From Micavibrio sp. UBA2705 (GTDB lineage Bacteria; Pseudomonadota; Alphaproteobacteria; Micavibrionales; Micavibrionaceae), in assembly GCA_002354205.1 (NCBI GenBank), contig DELD01000012.1, forward strand, positions 1 to 43,447: 43,447 nucleotides of DNA. Reading direction: 5' to 3'. Shown piece by piece: positions 32,330 to 41,633 of the stretch (position 1 is its first letter; every line of letters begins with the position of its first letter). The translations under genes and the position numbers were made by a program. The notes beneath the pieces were generated by a model. It was given only the letters and a program-made list of their open reading frames with translations, did not search any database and was not told where the DNA came from.

Positions 32330-33406
32330 TTAGAATTTGATTTGTGTACCAAGTAGAACGTTTGTAGATTCTACTTCTTGGTTCGCTTGTTCTGTTTCGA
32401 TGTAAGAAACTGAACCACGGAAAGTCATACCTGGGCCGAATGTGTAAACAACGCCGCCAGTGTAACGGTCTGTTTCTGTATCAGCAACACCAGTACCATT
32501 TTCTTGGTCTTGGTTCATGTAAGAAGCACCAAGTTTGAATGGGCCAGTTACATAGTCAGCGCCAACAACAAGTGTGTCGATGTCGTTGTTTTTAAGACCT
32601 TGGTCGTCTGTAAGGTAAGCAACACCAAGACCGAATGGACCGAAGTCAAAATCGATACCAGCATCCCATGCTTCTTGGTCTTCAAGTGTAGTTGAAGTTG
32701 CTTCTAGTTCTGCAGTTGCAAAACCCGCACCAAGTGTAACACCTAGCTCGTCAAAGTTACCTTCCCAACGGAACGCTACTTCGTAGCTGTCGCCGTAGTT
32801 GTTACCAGCTAAGTTTTCTTGTGCAACAACTGTACGTGATGTGCCAGAAACTTCAGGTGTGTATGTCAAACCAGCTTGGAAACCAGAAAATACTGGAGTT
32901 AAGTAAGTGATTTTTTCAGAGTTGTTCGCAATGTCGTTATCATAGTCAAGTTCGCCAGGAGCGTTTGCAATTGTCGCAAGACCGTAGTTAACACCTTGAA
33001 CGTTTTGACGAATGCCGTCTACAGCTGAGTCAGCAGAAGGAGCAGCAACTTGCAATAGGTATGCAGCGCCGTCTTCAGAACCAACATTTACGCGACCCCA
33101 GTGGCCAGCCATGTAGATGTAGTTTTCATCCATTGTGAAGTTGTCAGCTGTGTCAACGTCAGCTTCGATATACGCACCAACTGTAAGGCCGTTATCAAGT
33201 GTAACTTCGCCTGTGAAAGCAAGTTCAGAATCACGTAGGATATCAATGCTACGCTCATCAACGTTTACTGATGTGTCTTGGTCAACATATGCAACATATG
33301 CACGTGTGTAACCTTTAACGTCTAATTTAAGACCTTCAGCTTGTGCTGGAGCAGCTGCTGCTACGAGACCAGCGATTGCCGCTGTAGATAGAAGAAGTTT
33401 TTTCAT
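32330..33406 (-). CDS. Gram-negative general porin
   Basis: The protein forms an outer-membrane diffusion channel. The precursor of 358 residues has a signal peptide (MKKLLLSTAAIAGLVAAAA, cut after AQA), then a 16-stranded-type barrel with the first strand LKLDVKGYTRAYVAYVDQD and acidic loops, ending in GTQIKF with the C-terminal Phe needed for BAM recognition. The frame is open upstream to 33535, but the ATG at 33406 is chosen because of the signal peptide and GGAGG 11 bases before it. Codon use is more uniform than in neighbours, consistent with high expression. Confidence 0.92.
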   Translation of the reverse strand: MKKLLLSTAAIAGLVAAAAPAQAEGLKLDVKGYTRAYVAYVDQDTSVNVDERSIDILRDSELAFTGEVTLDNGLTVGAYIEADVDTADNFTMDENYIYMAGHWGRVNVGSEDGAAYLLQVAAPSADSAVDGIRQNVQGVNYGLATIANAPGELDYDNDIANNSEKITYLTPVFSGFQAGLTYTPEVSGTSRTVVAQENLAGNNYGDSYEVAFRWEGNFDELGVTLGAGFATAELEATSTTLEDQEAWDAGIDFDFGPFGLGVAYLTDDQGLKNNDIDTLVVGADYVTGPFKLGASYMNQDQENGTGVADTETDRYTGGVVYTFGPGMTFRGSVSYIETEQANQEVESTNVLLGTQIKF

Positions 33407-33750
33407 GACTAAATAGTCCTCCAAAAAAGTTTTTTTACACCAATTAAAATTTCTTATGCGCTTTATTACTTGATACAAGACCTTAGAACAAAGCCAAAAG
33501 AAATTATAACCTAAGACAAAATAACTGCGCCGCATAAAAACGAATCACCAAAGATTTATCTCATCCTGTATTTGATTAAGCGCCTATTTTACAAAACCGT
33601 CAATATGGAGTGGTGCAAAAAAATCACTTATTTTTGAAACCGTGACATTTTTGCAACGCTCACAGAACTACCCCTTTGATTATAAGGTCTGGGGCGCTTG
33701 ATAATGTTGTAAAAATGTCACGGACATAACGTAAAGCCTGATAATAAAGC
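33407..33750. promoter_or_regulatory. porin upstream region with an 84-bp dyad
   Basis: The region holds the porin promoter and leader on the minus strand. CCGTGACATTTTTGCAAC at 33640-33657 is the reverse complement of GTTGTAAAAATGTCACGG at 33706-33723 with one mismatch, and CCCC/GGGG can pair in the 48-base centre. It may be the transcription end of the hflK-degP unit, a pair of regulator sites, or a palindromic element. Confidence 0.6.
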
Positions 33751-34236
33751 TCACTTTATATGATGCACTTGTCCATTTCTCGCAAATGACTTTATTAATG
33801 CCAACAGGCGCAAGCGTGCGCTGCGCGGGAATGTCCATGCCACATATTTAATAAACGCTAAATCAACGCGCTGCGGGCAACCTTCCGCTTGCTGCCCTTC
33901 GCGCCTTAGCCATCTCTTTATAATGCGGTAAGTACATTTCCAGGCCGGCACATCAATAAAATACACAGCGTCAGCGCGCGCCAAGCGCAGCTGCATCGAC
34001 GATATATAATTCCCGTCTATAATCCATTTATCCTGCGCCAATGCGTCGTTTAGCCGCGCGGTGAATTCTGCATTACCGCGCTCCACCCAATGGGGCGCCC
34101 AAAACATTTCATCCATATAAAAAAGCGGCAAACCCGTTTCATGGGCAAGCCGCTTTGCAAATGTCGTTTTACCTGCGCCTGGTGAGCCCACCACAATAAT
34201 TTTATGTGCTGTGATGGGTTCTTTTTGCGCCGGCAT
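33751..34236 (-). CDS. P-loop nucleotide kinase-like protein (FlaR/topology-modulation type)
   Basis: The 161-residue protein has the Walker A motif GSPGAGKTT near residue 17-25, followed by a lid-type WIIDGNY strand and YFIDVPAWKCTYRIIKRWLRR, the signature of the small adenylate-kinase-related proteins annotated as DNA topology modulation protein FlaR. Substrate unknown. It begins 2 bases after the degP stop and appears to be the last gene of the hflK-hflC-degP unit. Confidence 0.8.
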   Translation of the reverse strand: MPAQKEPITAHKIIVVGSPGAGKTTFAKRLAHETGLPLFYMDEMFWAPHWVERGNAEFTARLNDALAQDKWIIDGNYISSMQLRLARADAVYFIDVPAWKCTYRIIKRWLRREGQQAEGCPQRVDLAFIKYVAWTFPRSARLRLLALIKSFARNGQVHHIK

Positions 34237-34238
34237 GT

Positions 34239-35762
34239 TTATTTCTTTTCTTTTTCAGAATCTTCTTTTTTGTCGCTTTCAGCAAATTTTAGCGCGACAA
34301 AGCGCACACGACCTTGGCCTTGCGTATCAATTAACATCAACGCCGCTTTGCTTTTGTCTTTTTTCAAACGCGCGATGGCATCAACCACCTGTTTCGGCGT
34401 TGTGACATCTTTTTGATCAACCTCCAAAATAACGTCACCTGTTGACAGGCCTTGCTCAGCAGCAATGCCGTCTGGCGTAGCGGCAGCAATGAAAACACCT
34501 TTTAGCGCATCATCATAACCAAACTGTTCGCGCAGAGCAGGGGTGATCGCGTTTAAGGTCAGACCAAAATCTTCAACGTCAACGCCGTCTGTTTGGCTGG
34601 GCGCTTCTTTAACATCTTCTAACTTGCCTTCTTCTTCTGCTTTTTCAAGTTCGCCGATTTTTACTTTGACAGTTTTTTCTTTGCCATCACGCCATAAAAC
34701 GACTTTAACTTTGCTCTCAATCGGTGTTTCGGCGACCATGCGTGGCAGGTCTTTCATTTCATCTAATGGACGATCATTAAAACGTAGGATAATATCCCCC
34801 GCTTCAAAGCCTGCATCTTCCGCAGGGCTATCTTTGCTCACGGACGCAACCAAAGCGCCGCGCGCATTATCAAGGCCGAGCGATTCTGCGATTTCTTCGC
34901 TCACGCCCTGTATGCGCACGCCAAGCCAGCCGCGGCGTGTACGGCCAAATTCTAATAATTGGTCAATCACAGGTTTCGCAAGATTTGCAGGGATAGCAAA
35001 GCCAATACCAACCGAGCCGCCAGTTGGAGAATAAATCGCCGTATTAATGCCGATCACTTCGCCATGCATGTTAAACATTGGCCCACCGCTATTGCCGCGG
35101 TTAATTGATGCATCAGTTTGAATAAAATCATCATAAGGCCCCGCTTGAATATCACGGCTGCGCGCGGAGATAATCCCCGCCGTTACGGTGCCGCCAAGGC
35201 CAAACGGGTTACCAATCGCCAGCACCCAATCACCAATGCGCATCACTGCGCTATCGCCAAAAGGTACAGCTTTTAAATCATGGCCTTCAGGGTCAATTTG
35301 TAGCACCGCAATGTCGGTTTTTTCATCAACGCCAATTAACTTGGCATCCACAGAAACATCATCATGTAAAATCACGTGAATTTCTTCAGAATTGGCAATC
35401 ACGTGATTATTCGTGATGACATAGCCCTTTTCCGCATCAACAATGAAACCAGAACCAAGTGAGCTTGGCGCATCATGGGGCGCGCCTTTGTGACGATCCA
35501 TAAATTCTTCAAAGAAGTCTTCAAATGGCGAGCCTGGCGGGAAGTCAGGCATTTGCGGCATATTTTCAACCATGTCCATTTTTTGTGTTGTCGCAACGTT
35601 CACAACGCTCGGCAACAGACGCTCAGACAAATCAGCAAAGCTTTCAACCTGCCCCTGCGCATTGACTGGCGGGCTCTTCGCGACGGCCTGATGGCTGGGC
35701 AATTGCGGTACAAGTATCAGTGAGGCCGTAGCCACGGCTAAGTACAGCTTTGATTTGATCAT
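34239..35762 (-). CDS. degP: periplasmic serine protease DegP/HtrA (Do family)
   Basis: DegP degrades or refolds damaged envelope proteins. The precursor has a signal peptide (hydrophobic 6-22), a trypsin-like domain with catalytic triad His121 (TNNHVI), Asp151 (TDIAVLQI) and Ser226 (GNSGGP), numbered from the Met one codon upstream, and two PDZ domains (RTRRGWLGVRIQGVSEE and EDFGLTLNAITPAL). Two consecutive ATGs exist; AAGGAG is spaced better for the second (35762). It is in one unit with hflC and hflK, a common alphaproteobacterial order. Confidence 0.95.
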   Translation of the reverse strand: MIKSKLYLAVATASLILVPQLPSHQAVAKSPPVNAQGQVESFADLSERLLPSVVNVATTQKMDMVENMPQMPDFPPGSPFEDFFEEFMDRHKGAPHDAPSSLGSGFIVDAEKGYVITNNHVIANSEEIHVILHDDVSVDAKLIGVDEKTDIAVLQIDPEGHDLKAVPFGDSAVMRIGDWVLAIGNPFGLGGTVTAGIISARSRDIQAGPYDDFIQTDASINRGNSGGPMFNMHGEVIGINTAIYSPTGGSVGIGFAIPANLAKPVIDQLLEFGRTRRGWLGVRIQGVSEEIAESLGLDNARGALVASVSKDSPAEDAGFEAGDIILRFNDRPLDEMKDLPRMVAETPIESKVKVVLWRDGKEKTVKVKIGELEKAEEEGKLEDVKEAPSQTDGVDVEDFGLTLNAITPALREQFGYDDALKGVFIAAATPDGIAAEQGLSTGDVILEVDQKDVTTPKQVVDAIARLKKDKSKAALMLIDTQGQGRVRFVALKFAESDKKEDSEKEKK

Positions 35763-35805
35763 CATAAACTCCTTTATTTATAAGCGTGCAATATAAGTAG
35801 TGGGT

Positions 35806-36675
35806 TTATTTTCTTTTTCCATCATCAGATGAAATATATTTGAAAAAATCACTATCAGGTGACAAGACCATAGTTGTACCGTTTTTCAGCGCCTTCTTAT
35901 ATGCTTCCATCGTCCGGTAAAACTCATAAAATTCAGGGTCCTGACCAAAGGCTTCGGCATAAATACGGATAGCCTCTTTATCGCCATTACCGCGTGCGAC
36001 TTCTGAATCGCGGCGCGCTTCTGAAAGAAGAACCGTACGTTCTTTATCTGCCAAAGAGCGAATTTTCAGTGCAAGTTCTTCACCTTGTGCGCGCGCTTCT
36101 TTTGCTTCACGCTCACGTTCAGACTGCATTCTGTTATAGGTTGACTGTGTCACCTGTATAGGTAAATCAGCGCGAATAATACGCACATCAACAATTTCGA
36201 TGCCGAAACGATCTGTTTCTTCATTCACTTCTTTTTGAATTTTCTTCATCAAATTATCACGCTCAACAGACAGCACGTCAATCAGTGTGGTTGTACCTAG
36301 CACGCCACGCAAAGATGCATTAATGATTGTATTCATACGCTGCACAGCCGCTGTTTCCGTTGACAATGTTTGGTAATATTTCAGCATATCCGCAATACGG
36401 TAGCGCGCAAAAGTATCAACAACCAAACGCTTTTGGTCAGCAAGCAAAACTTCTTCGGCTGGCGGATCAACATTCAAAATACGTTTTTCAAAAACCCGCA
36501 ATTGTTGCAATACTGGCAATTTGAAATGTAAACCCGGCTTATCAATGCGGCTTTTCACATCACCAAATTGCAAAACAAGAACTTGCTGCGTTTCTTGTAC
36601 CGTAAAGACTGACGCTGAAAATGCCAATACAACAACAGCCAGAATACCGACAAGGCTAATACCTAATTTTCCCAT
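35806..36675 (-). CDS. hflC: HflC, subunit of the FtsH-modulating HflKC complex
   Basis: HflC is a membrane-anchored SPFH/prohibitin-family protein that forms a large periplasmic cage with HflK and modulates FtsH protease. The 289-residue protein has an N-terminal membrane helix (LVGILAVVVLAFSASVF), the VQETQQVLVLQFGD entry to the SPFH domain, the MNTIINASLRGVLG segment and a long helical region with SEREREAKEARAQGEE, ending in the SPDSDFFKY tail. AGGAG lies 10 bases before the ATG. Confidence 0.95.
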   Translation of the reverse strand: MGKLGISLVGILAVVVLAFSASVFTVQETQQVLVLQFGDVKSRIDKPGLHFKLPVLQQLRVFEKRILNVDPPAEEVLLADQKRLVVDTFARYRIADMLKYYQTLSTETAAVQRMNTIINASLRGVLGTTTLIDVLSVERDNLMKKIQKEVNEETDRFGIEIVDVRIIRADLPIQVTQSTYNRMQSEREREAKEARAQGEELALKIRSLADKERTVLLSEARRDSEVARGNGDKEAIRIYAEAFGQDPEFYEFYRTMEAYKKALKNGTTMVLSPDSDFFKYISSDDGKRK

Positions 36676-36707
36676 GAACTTAAACTCCTATAACTCTATG
36701 TGTTCGC

Positions 36708-37889
36708 TTACTTCTTGCCCATTTTATCAAGGGGCAGGTAAGGCAGAATGTTAGAGCCCTTCTGACTCGGATCAATAACTATATTATTTGTGCTTTGAAG
36801 AATTTCTTCCAGCGTTTCAAGGTAAATACGCTTCGCAGTCACTTCTTTAGACTCTTTATAAGCCGCATAGACAGACTGGAAACGGTCCGCATCACCTTTG
36901 GCGCGGTTAATGACTTCTTCTTGGTAAGCGGCCGCCGCTTGGCGTAATTTTTCAGACTCACCACGTGCGCGCGGAATAATGTCATTGCGGTATGCTTCCG
37001 CTTGGTTTTTAAACTGCTCTTTTTCCTGACGCGCACGCTGCACTTCGTTAAATGCATCAACGACTGGCGCAGGCGGGTCAACTTTTTGCAACTGGACACC
37101 GTTAATTTCAACGCCGGCTTCGTATTCATCAAGCATTTTTTGCATTAATACGCGCGTATCACGTTGCACGCTACCACGCGCATCGGTCAATACAGGCTGA
37201 ATATCAGTACGGCCAATAATTTCACGCATCGCGCTTTGTGCGACAATGCGAATTGTTGATTCAGGATCACGAATTTTAAACAAGAAATCTTTCGCGCTCG
37301 AAATTTTCCACAAAACAACGAAATCAATATCAACAATGTTTTCATCGCCCGTCAGCATCGCGCTTTCAGATTTCATATCAGAAACGGAATTGCCTTTTGA
37401 ACCGTAGCGTCTTGCTGCGTCTTGACGACCAATTTGGATGCGGCGTTCATTTTCAACATCAACGACCGTTGCAGCCTGAATAGGCCATGGCAAGCGATAT
37501 TGCAAACCCGCCTGCTCTTGCGTGCGTGTAAACTTACCAAATGTTGTGACAACGCCATGCTGCGAAGGCTGCAAAGTATAAAACCCTGTCAACGCCCATA
37601 AAGCCGCAATAACAAAAATAATTAAGAACACAAGTTTGCCGCCGCCGAAATTACCCGGCAAGACGTCATTAAGGTTTTGTTTTGCTTTTTTCAGCAAATC
37701 TTCTAAATCAGGTGGCACATCGCCGCCGCCAGAGCCACCGCCCCATGGGCCGCCGCTACCGCCACGGCGTCCGCCGCCACCATTGCCGCCACTATTGCTA
37801 CCATTACCCCACGGGTTTTTATGATCACCCATCATATGAATATCTGGATTTTCATTTCCATTTATAGGGGGCGTGTTATTATCCGACAT
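36708..37889 (-). CDS. hflK: HflK, subunit of the FtsH-modulating HflKC complex
   Basis: HflK partners HflC. The 393-residue protein has the typical glycine/asparagine-rich cytoplasmic N-terminus (WGNGSNSGGNGGGG and following), LEDLLKKAKQNLNDVLP, one membrane helix (residues about 86-104), and an SPFH domain starting TLQPSQHGVVTTFG, then helices with NEVQRARQEKEQ and the final SNILPYLPLDKM. It is the first gene of the hflK-hflC-degP unit and divergent from mrp. Confidence 0.95.
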   Translation of the reverse strand: MSDNNTPPINGNENPDIHMMGDHKNPWGNGSNSGGNGGGGRRGGSGGPWGGGSGGGDVPPDLEDLLKKAKQNLNDVLPGNFGGGKLVFLIIFVIAALWALTGFYTLQPSQHGVVTTFGKFTRTQEQAGLQYRLPWPIQAATVVDVENERRIQIGRQDAARRYGSKGNSVSDMKSESAMLTGDENIVDIDFVVLWKISSAKDFLFKIRDPESTIRIVAQSAMREIIGRTDIQPVLTDARGSVQRDTRVLMQKMLDEYEAGVEINGVQLQKVDPPAPVVDAFNEVQRARQEKEQFKNQAEAYRNDIIPRARGESEKLRQAAAAYQEEVINRAKGDADRFQSVYAAYKESKEVTAKRIYLETLEEILQSTNNIVIDPSQKGSNILPYLPLDKMGKK

Positions 37890-37990
37890 ATTTATTGGTC
37901 CTTAACTAGATTGCAATTTACAAAAAACTACCTTATTAAAAATTATGCAGTGATAACAATATCGTTTTTATCAAGAAAGGCAATATACAG

Positions 37991-39106
37991 ATGTGGAAAT
38001 TTACATCTAAATCAGCAGCAAAGCCAAGCGAAGAAAGCGTGCGCACATTGCTCGCAACCATTGCCGACCCTAGTGGTGAAGGGGATATTGTTTCCAATAA
38101 GCGTATATCCAGCATCACGCTAGAAAACGGTAAGATTATTTGTATTCTTGAAATTGACCCGTCAAAAGCCGCAGATTTTGAACATATACGCCTCAAGACC
38201 GAATCAAAACTGCAGGAAATAAAGGGCATTGCAGCCGCGCAAGTCATCCTCACGGCTGAAAAATCCGCGGCAGAGGAACAAAGCGTGCCGCCCACACAAT
38301 CAGGCCTAAAACCAGCCCCCAAAATGCAAAGCGCAAAGCCGCCCCCAGCGCCACCACTCGCGCGCCCAGACGTTAAAAAAATGATCGCGATTTCATCGGG
38401 CAAAGGCGGGGTGGGTAAATCAACGCTCTCATTTAACCTTGCCATCGCCCTCAAAGACCTTGGCTTTAAAGTTGGCTTGCTGGACGCTGATATATATGGC
38501 CCTTCACAGCCGCGCCTTAGCGGCCTTACCGGCATTGATTTTTCAAACACCAAGCCAGATACCAACGCAAACGGCAAAATCATCCCCCCTGAGGCGCATG
38601 GCTTAAAAATCATGTCGATGGGCTTCCTCGTCGGCGAAGAAAGCCCGCTTATATGGCGCGGCCCAATGGTACAAAGCGCCATTGTTCAGCTTTTCCGCGA
38701 CGTCGACTGGGATGGGCTTGATTACTTGATTATTGATATGCCGCCCGGTACAGGCGACGCGCAATTAACGCTGGCACAGAAAATGCCGCCCGATAGCGCG
38801 ATTATCGTTTCAACGCCGCAAGACCTTGCGCTAATTGATGCACGCAAAGGCCTCGAAATGTACAAGAAGACCAATATTCCGATTAGCGGCATTATTGAAA
38901 ACATGTCCGTCTTCACCTGCCCGAAATGCGGTGAAAACACGCCAATTTTTGGTCATGGTGGCGCGCGGGAACAAGCCGCCGCTATTGGCATCCCGTTTTT
39001 AGGCGCTGTGCCGCTTGATATGGCGATCCGACTTTCTGCTGATGGCGGTAAGCCCAGCGTTAACCAAGCCTTTATTGACATCGCCAAACAGATCAGCCAG
39101 CCCTAA
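37991..39106 (+). CDS. mrp: Mrp/ApbC iron-sulfur cluster carrier ATPase
   Basis: Mrp (ApbC) carries and transfers [4Fe-4S] clusters. The 371-residue protein has an N-terminal DUF59/SUF-like domain (residues about 12-90), a proline-rich linker, the deviant Walker A SSGKGGVGKST at 135-145, DADIYGPSQPR, the IDMPPGTGDAQLTL switch, and the cluster-binding Cys pair in FTCPKCGE. The 101-base gap to divergent hflK carries both promoters. Confidence 0.95.
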   Translation: MWKFTSKSAAKPSEESVRTLLATIADPSGEGDIVSNKRISSITLENGKIICILEIDPSKAADFEHIRLKTESKLQEIKGIAAAQVILTAEKSAAEEQSVPPTQSGLKPAPKMQSAKPPPAPPLARPDVKKMIAISSGKGGVGKSTLSFNLAIALKDLGFKVGLLDADIYGPSQPRLSGLTGIDFSNTKPDTNANGKIIPPEAHGLKIMSMGFLVGEESPLIWRGPMVQSAIVQLFRDVDWDGLDYLIIDMPPGTGDAQLTLAQKMPPDSAIIVSTPQDLALIDARKGLEMYKKTNIPISGIIENMSVFTCPKCGENTPIFGHGGAREQAAAIGIPFLGAVPLDMAIRLSADGGKPSVNQAFIDIAKQISQP

Positions 39107-39135
39107 ATAAAGTAACTTTTTTCAAGGATTAAAAC

Positions 39136-39414
39136 ATGCTTACCTCTCGCCTCAAACAAACACTCACATTATGGTGGCCAATTACATGGCGTGTCATTCT
39201 TGGCTCTTTAGTCATTGGCGGCATTTTATCATTTCTATGGGGTACAATTGCAGGCGCGGTAGGCATTGGGCAATTCGCCGCCGCAGGCGGTAAAATTTTA
39301 ATGGTGCTTTCTAATGTGCTGGTTTCGATTTATGTTTTAGACACGCTAATGCATAAAGGTTTTGGCAAAAACAAATGCTTTAAAATTAACCTAGAAAATA
39401 GAGATATAAAATGA
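39136..39414 (+). CDS. small two-helix membrane protein between mrp and ctaG
   Basis: The 92-residue protein has two membrane segments (VILGSLVIGGILSFLWG at 20-36 and MVLSNVLVSIYVLDTL at 56-71) and a basic C-terminus. AAGGAT precedes the ATG and its stop overlaps the ctaG start by four bases (ATGA), so it is cotranslated with CtaG. I do not recognise a family; the position suggests a role in oxidase assembly, which is inference. Confidence 0.7.
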   Translation: MLTSRLKQTLTLWWPITWRVILGSLVIGGILSFLWGTIAGAVGIGQFAAAGGKILMVLSNVLVSIYVLDTLMHKGFGKNKCFKINLENRDIK

Positions 39415-40043
39415 GCCAGAACAAAAGTACAGATAACAAAGCCGCAGATAAAAACACGCGCGCGGCGCAAATAGCGGCAAAGAACAAAAAACTCGCGCTA
39501 TCTGTTTTCATCGCTGTCTTCATAATGATTGGTCTTGCCTATGCTTCTGTTCCGCTTTACAGCATATTTTGTCAGGTCACAGGTTTTGGCGGCACCACGC
39601 AAGTATCTGAAAAAGCACCTGCGGTAGATCAAATTCGCGAGCGTACAATCCGCATTAATTTTAGCAGCAATATTAATAATAATTTATATTGGGATTTTCG
39701 CCCCGGCGAACATAGCACCACAGTCAATATTGGCGCGCAAGGCTTGACGCATTTTGTCGCCAAAAGCAATGACGATAAACCCAGCGCAGGCACGGCCATA
39801 TATAATGTCACCCCCTTAAAAGCAGGGAAGTATTTCCACAAAATTGAATGTTTTTGCTTTGGCGAACAAATTTTACAGCCACATCAAGAAGTGCAAATGC
39901 CTGTTTTATTTTATGTTGACCCGTCTTTTGACGATGATCCACATATGAAAGATGTGAGCCTCATTACGCTCTCTTACACTTTCTACCCCACAGAATCTAA
40001 GGTACTCGATCAAGCCATGGAAGAGTTTTATAACGCGGAATAA
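39411..40043 (+). CDS. ctaG: cytochrome c oxidase assembly protein CtaG (Cox11)
   Basis: CtaG/Cox11 delivers copper to the CuB site of aa3-type oxidase. The 210-residue protein has one N-terminal membrane helix, the LYSIFCQVTGFGGTTQ motif immediately after it, and the copper-binding KIECFCFGEQ-[IL] motif with the CFCF pair, ending in the family's LSYTFYP segment. It comes before subunit III in the order usual for alphaproteobacteria, although subunits I and II are not in the window. Confidence 0.95.
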   Translation: MSQNKSTDNKAADKNTRAAQIAAKNKKLALSVFIAVFIMIGLAYASVPLYSIFCQVTGFGGTTQVSEKAPAVDQIRERTIRINFSSNINNNLYWDFRPGEHSTTVNIGAQGLTHFVAKSNDDKPSAGTAIYNVTPLKAGKYFHKIECFCFGEQILQPHQEVQMPVLFYVDPSFDDDPHMKDVSLITLSYTFYPTESKVLDQAMEEFYNAE

Positions 40044-40202
40044 GCGAAAACGTAGCATTTTCACGCCATTTTCCAACGTTAGAAAACACCCATTCAAATG
40101 CCATATTGTTATTTTATTATCTTTATGGTTTTATTAGACAAATTGTTTTATTATAAACACGCATAACAATATAAATTTTTCGACAAGCAGGAATAAACGA
40201 GA

Positions 40203-41105
40203 ATGGCTGAAGAAATTGAATACACAACAACGGGCAAACCCCATCCTTACCATTTGGTGAACCCAAGCGTTTGGCCTTTAATGGGCGCGGTAGCAGGCGG
40301 CATATTTGCAACAGGCATGGTTATGTACATGCATGATGTAAAAATCGGCGGCGCACCAGTCGGCTTATTTGGCCCTATTCTTGGTGTGCTTTCTATTCTC
40401 GCCGTAATGTTTTTTTGGTGGAAAGACGTTATCGTTGAATCTGTCGTTGAAAAAGCCCACACAGAAATCGCCGCTATCGGCTTTCGTTATGGTATGCTGT
40501 TATTTATCGCCTCAGAAGTCATGTTCTTCGTTGCGTTTTTCTGGGCGTTCTTTGATGCGTCCTTATTCTCAGGCGAAGTTAAGCAGTTCCTGCGCGTTGA
40601 ATACACATCAGGCATCTGGCCGCCGCCACAAGTTCACATTATTGAGCCGTTTGATTTGCCACTCATGATGACAATGATCTTGCTGCTTTCAGGGACGACC
40701 GTCACTTGGGCGCACCACGCGATTATTGAAGGCAAGCAAGCCGAAATGACCAAGGCGCTTGGCATTACTGTCCTGCTTGGCATTATCTTCCTCATTTTCC
40801 AAGCTTATGAGTACCACCACGCCGAATTTGGCTTTAAAGATGGCATTTACCCATCAGCCTTTTATATGGCGACAGGATTTCACGGTTTTCACGTCCTAGT
40901 GGGCACTATATTCCTTGCTGTATGCTGGCTGCGTTCTATGCAGGGGCATTTCACCAAAGAGCGCCATTTCGGCTTCGAAGCCGCCGCATGGTATTGGCAC
41001 TTCGTTGATGTTGTCTGGCTGTTCTTATTCATCGCCATTTACTGGTGGGGCAATAAAATCGGCATAGGCGACCCAAGCGCGCTTACACAGCTTGCTGGTC
41101 ACTAG
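40203..41105 (+). CDS. ctaE: cytochrome c oxidase subunit III
   Basis: Subunit III of the aa3-type oxidase has seven membrane helices. The 300-residue protein shows the HPYHLVNPSVWPL start, the conserved MLLFIASEVMFFVAFFWAFF helix with its lipid-binding Glu, TVTWAHHAI, AFYMATGFHGFHVLVG and the final WYWHFVDVVWLFLF. AGGAATAAACGAG lies before the ATG. A 159-base gap after ctaG could contain its own promoter. Confidence 0.95.
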   Translation: MAEEIEYTTTGKPHPYHLVNPSVWPLMGAVAGGIFATGMVMYMHDVKIGGAPVGLFGPILGVLSILAVMFFWWKDVIVESVVEKAHTEIAAIGFRYGMLLFIASEVMFFVAFFWAFFDASLFSGEVKQFLRVEYTSGIWPPPQVHIIEPFDLPLMMTMILLLSGTTVTWAHHAIIEGKQAEMTKALGITVLLGIIFLIFQAYEYHHAEFGFKDGIYPSAFYMATGFHGFHVLVGTIFLAVCWLRSMQGHFTKERHFGFEAAAWYWHFVDVVWLFLFIAIYWWGNKIGIGDPSALTQLAGH

Positions 41106-41122
41106 AAGGTTTTTTAACGTCC

Positions 41123-41539
41123 ATGACCAAACAAGATAAAACACAAATAAGCGAAACAAGCGCCGTCTTAAAACTCATTAAGACGGCGCTGTTTTGTCGC
41201 TGTCCGAAATGCGATAAAACCAGTATTTTTAAGCGCGGCTTATTCAATTATAATCTGGTTGAACAATGCGATACTTGTGGCCTAGACCTCACGCGCAGCG
41301 ATAGCGCCGATGGCCCTGCGGTATTTCTCATCTTTATTCTCGGCTTTTTACTTGTCCCGATTGCCCTTATCGTTGAAATGAAAATTGGCTGGCCGATTTG
41401 GCTGCATGTTTTAATTTGGGGCAGCTTAGGGCTTGGCATTACGCTGTGGGCATTAAAACCGATCAAGACCCTTGTCATTGCTCTGCAATATCGCTACCGC
41501 ACCAGTGATTGGGATGACAACCCACCGCCGCGTGCATAA
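41123..41539 (+). CDS. DUF983 family membrane protein
   Basis: The 138-residue protein has a zinc-ribbon-like pair (FCRCPKCDK and CDTCGLDL), then two membrane helices (residues about 66-84 and 91-109) and a short basic tail with YRYRTSDWDD, the layout of DUF983. These small proteins are regularly found after oxidase subunit III genes in alphaproteobacteria; the role is not known. It starts 17 bases after ctaE. Confidence 0.88.
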   Translation: MTKQDKTQISETSAVLKLIKTALFCRCPKCDKTSIFKRGLFNYNLVEQCDTCGLDLTRSDSADGPAVFLIFILGFLLVPIALIVEMKIGWPIWLHVLIWGSLGLGITLWALKPIKTLVIALQYRYRTSDWDDNPPPRA

Positions 41540-41573
41540 CGCCTCATATTTTATACAAGCTTCCATATACACA

Positions 41574-41600
41574 AAAAAAGCGCCCCGAAAGGCGCTTTTT
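41574..41600. terminator. bidirectional terminator after the DUF983 gene
   Basis: AAAAAGCGCC and GGCGCTTTTT pair around CCGAAA, with T-runs on both strands. It ends the ctaG-ctaE-DUF983 transcript and also the small minus-strand gene at 41634. Confidence 0.9.
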
Positions 41601-41633
41601 AGCAATTATATATTTATCTGTCTTGATCTATAT

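Noticed and set aside
37720..37810. GC-rich repetitive stretch at the start of hflK
   Set aside because: It encodes the glycine-rich N-terminus normal for HflK.
37936..38682. 248-aa minus-strand frame antisense to mrp
   Set aside because: Shadow of the mrp coding frame; no ribosome site and no recognisable domain.
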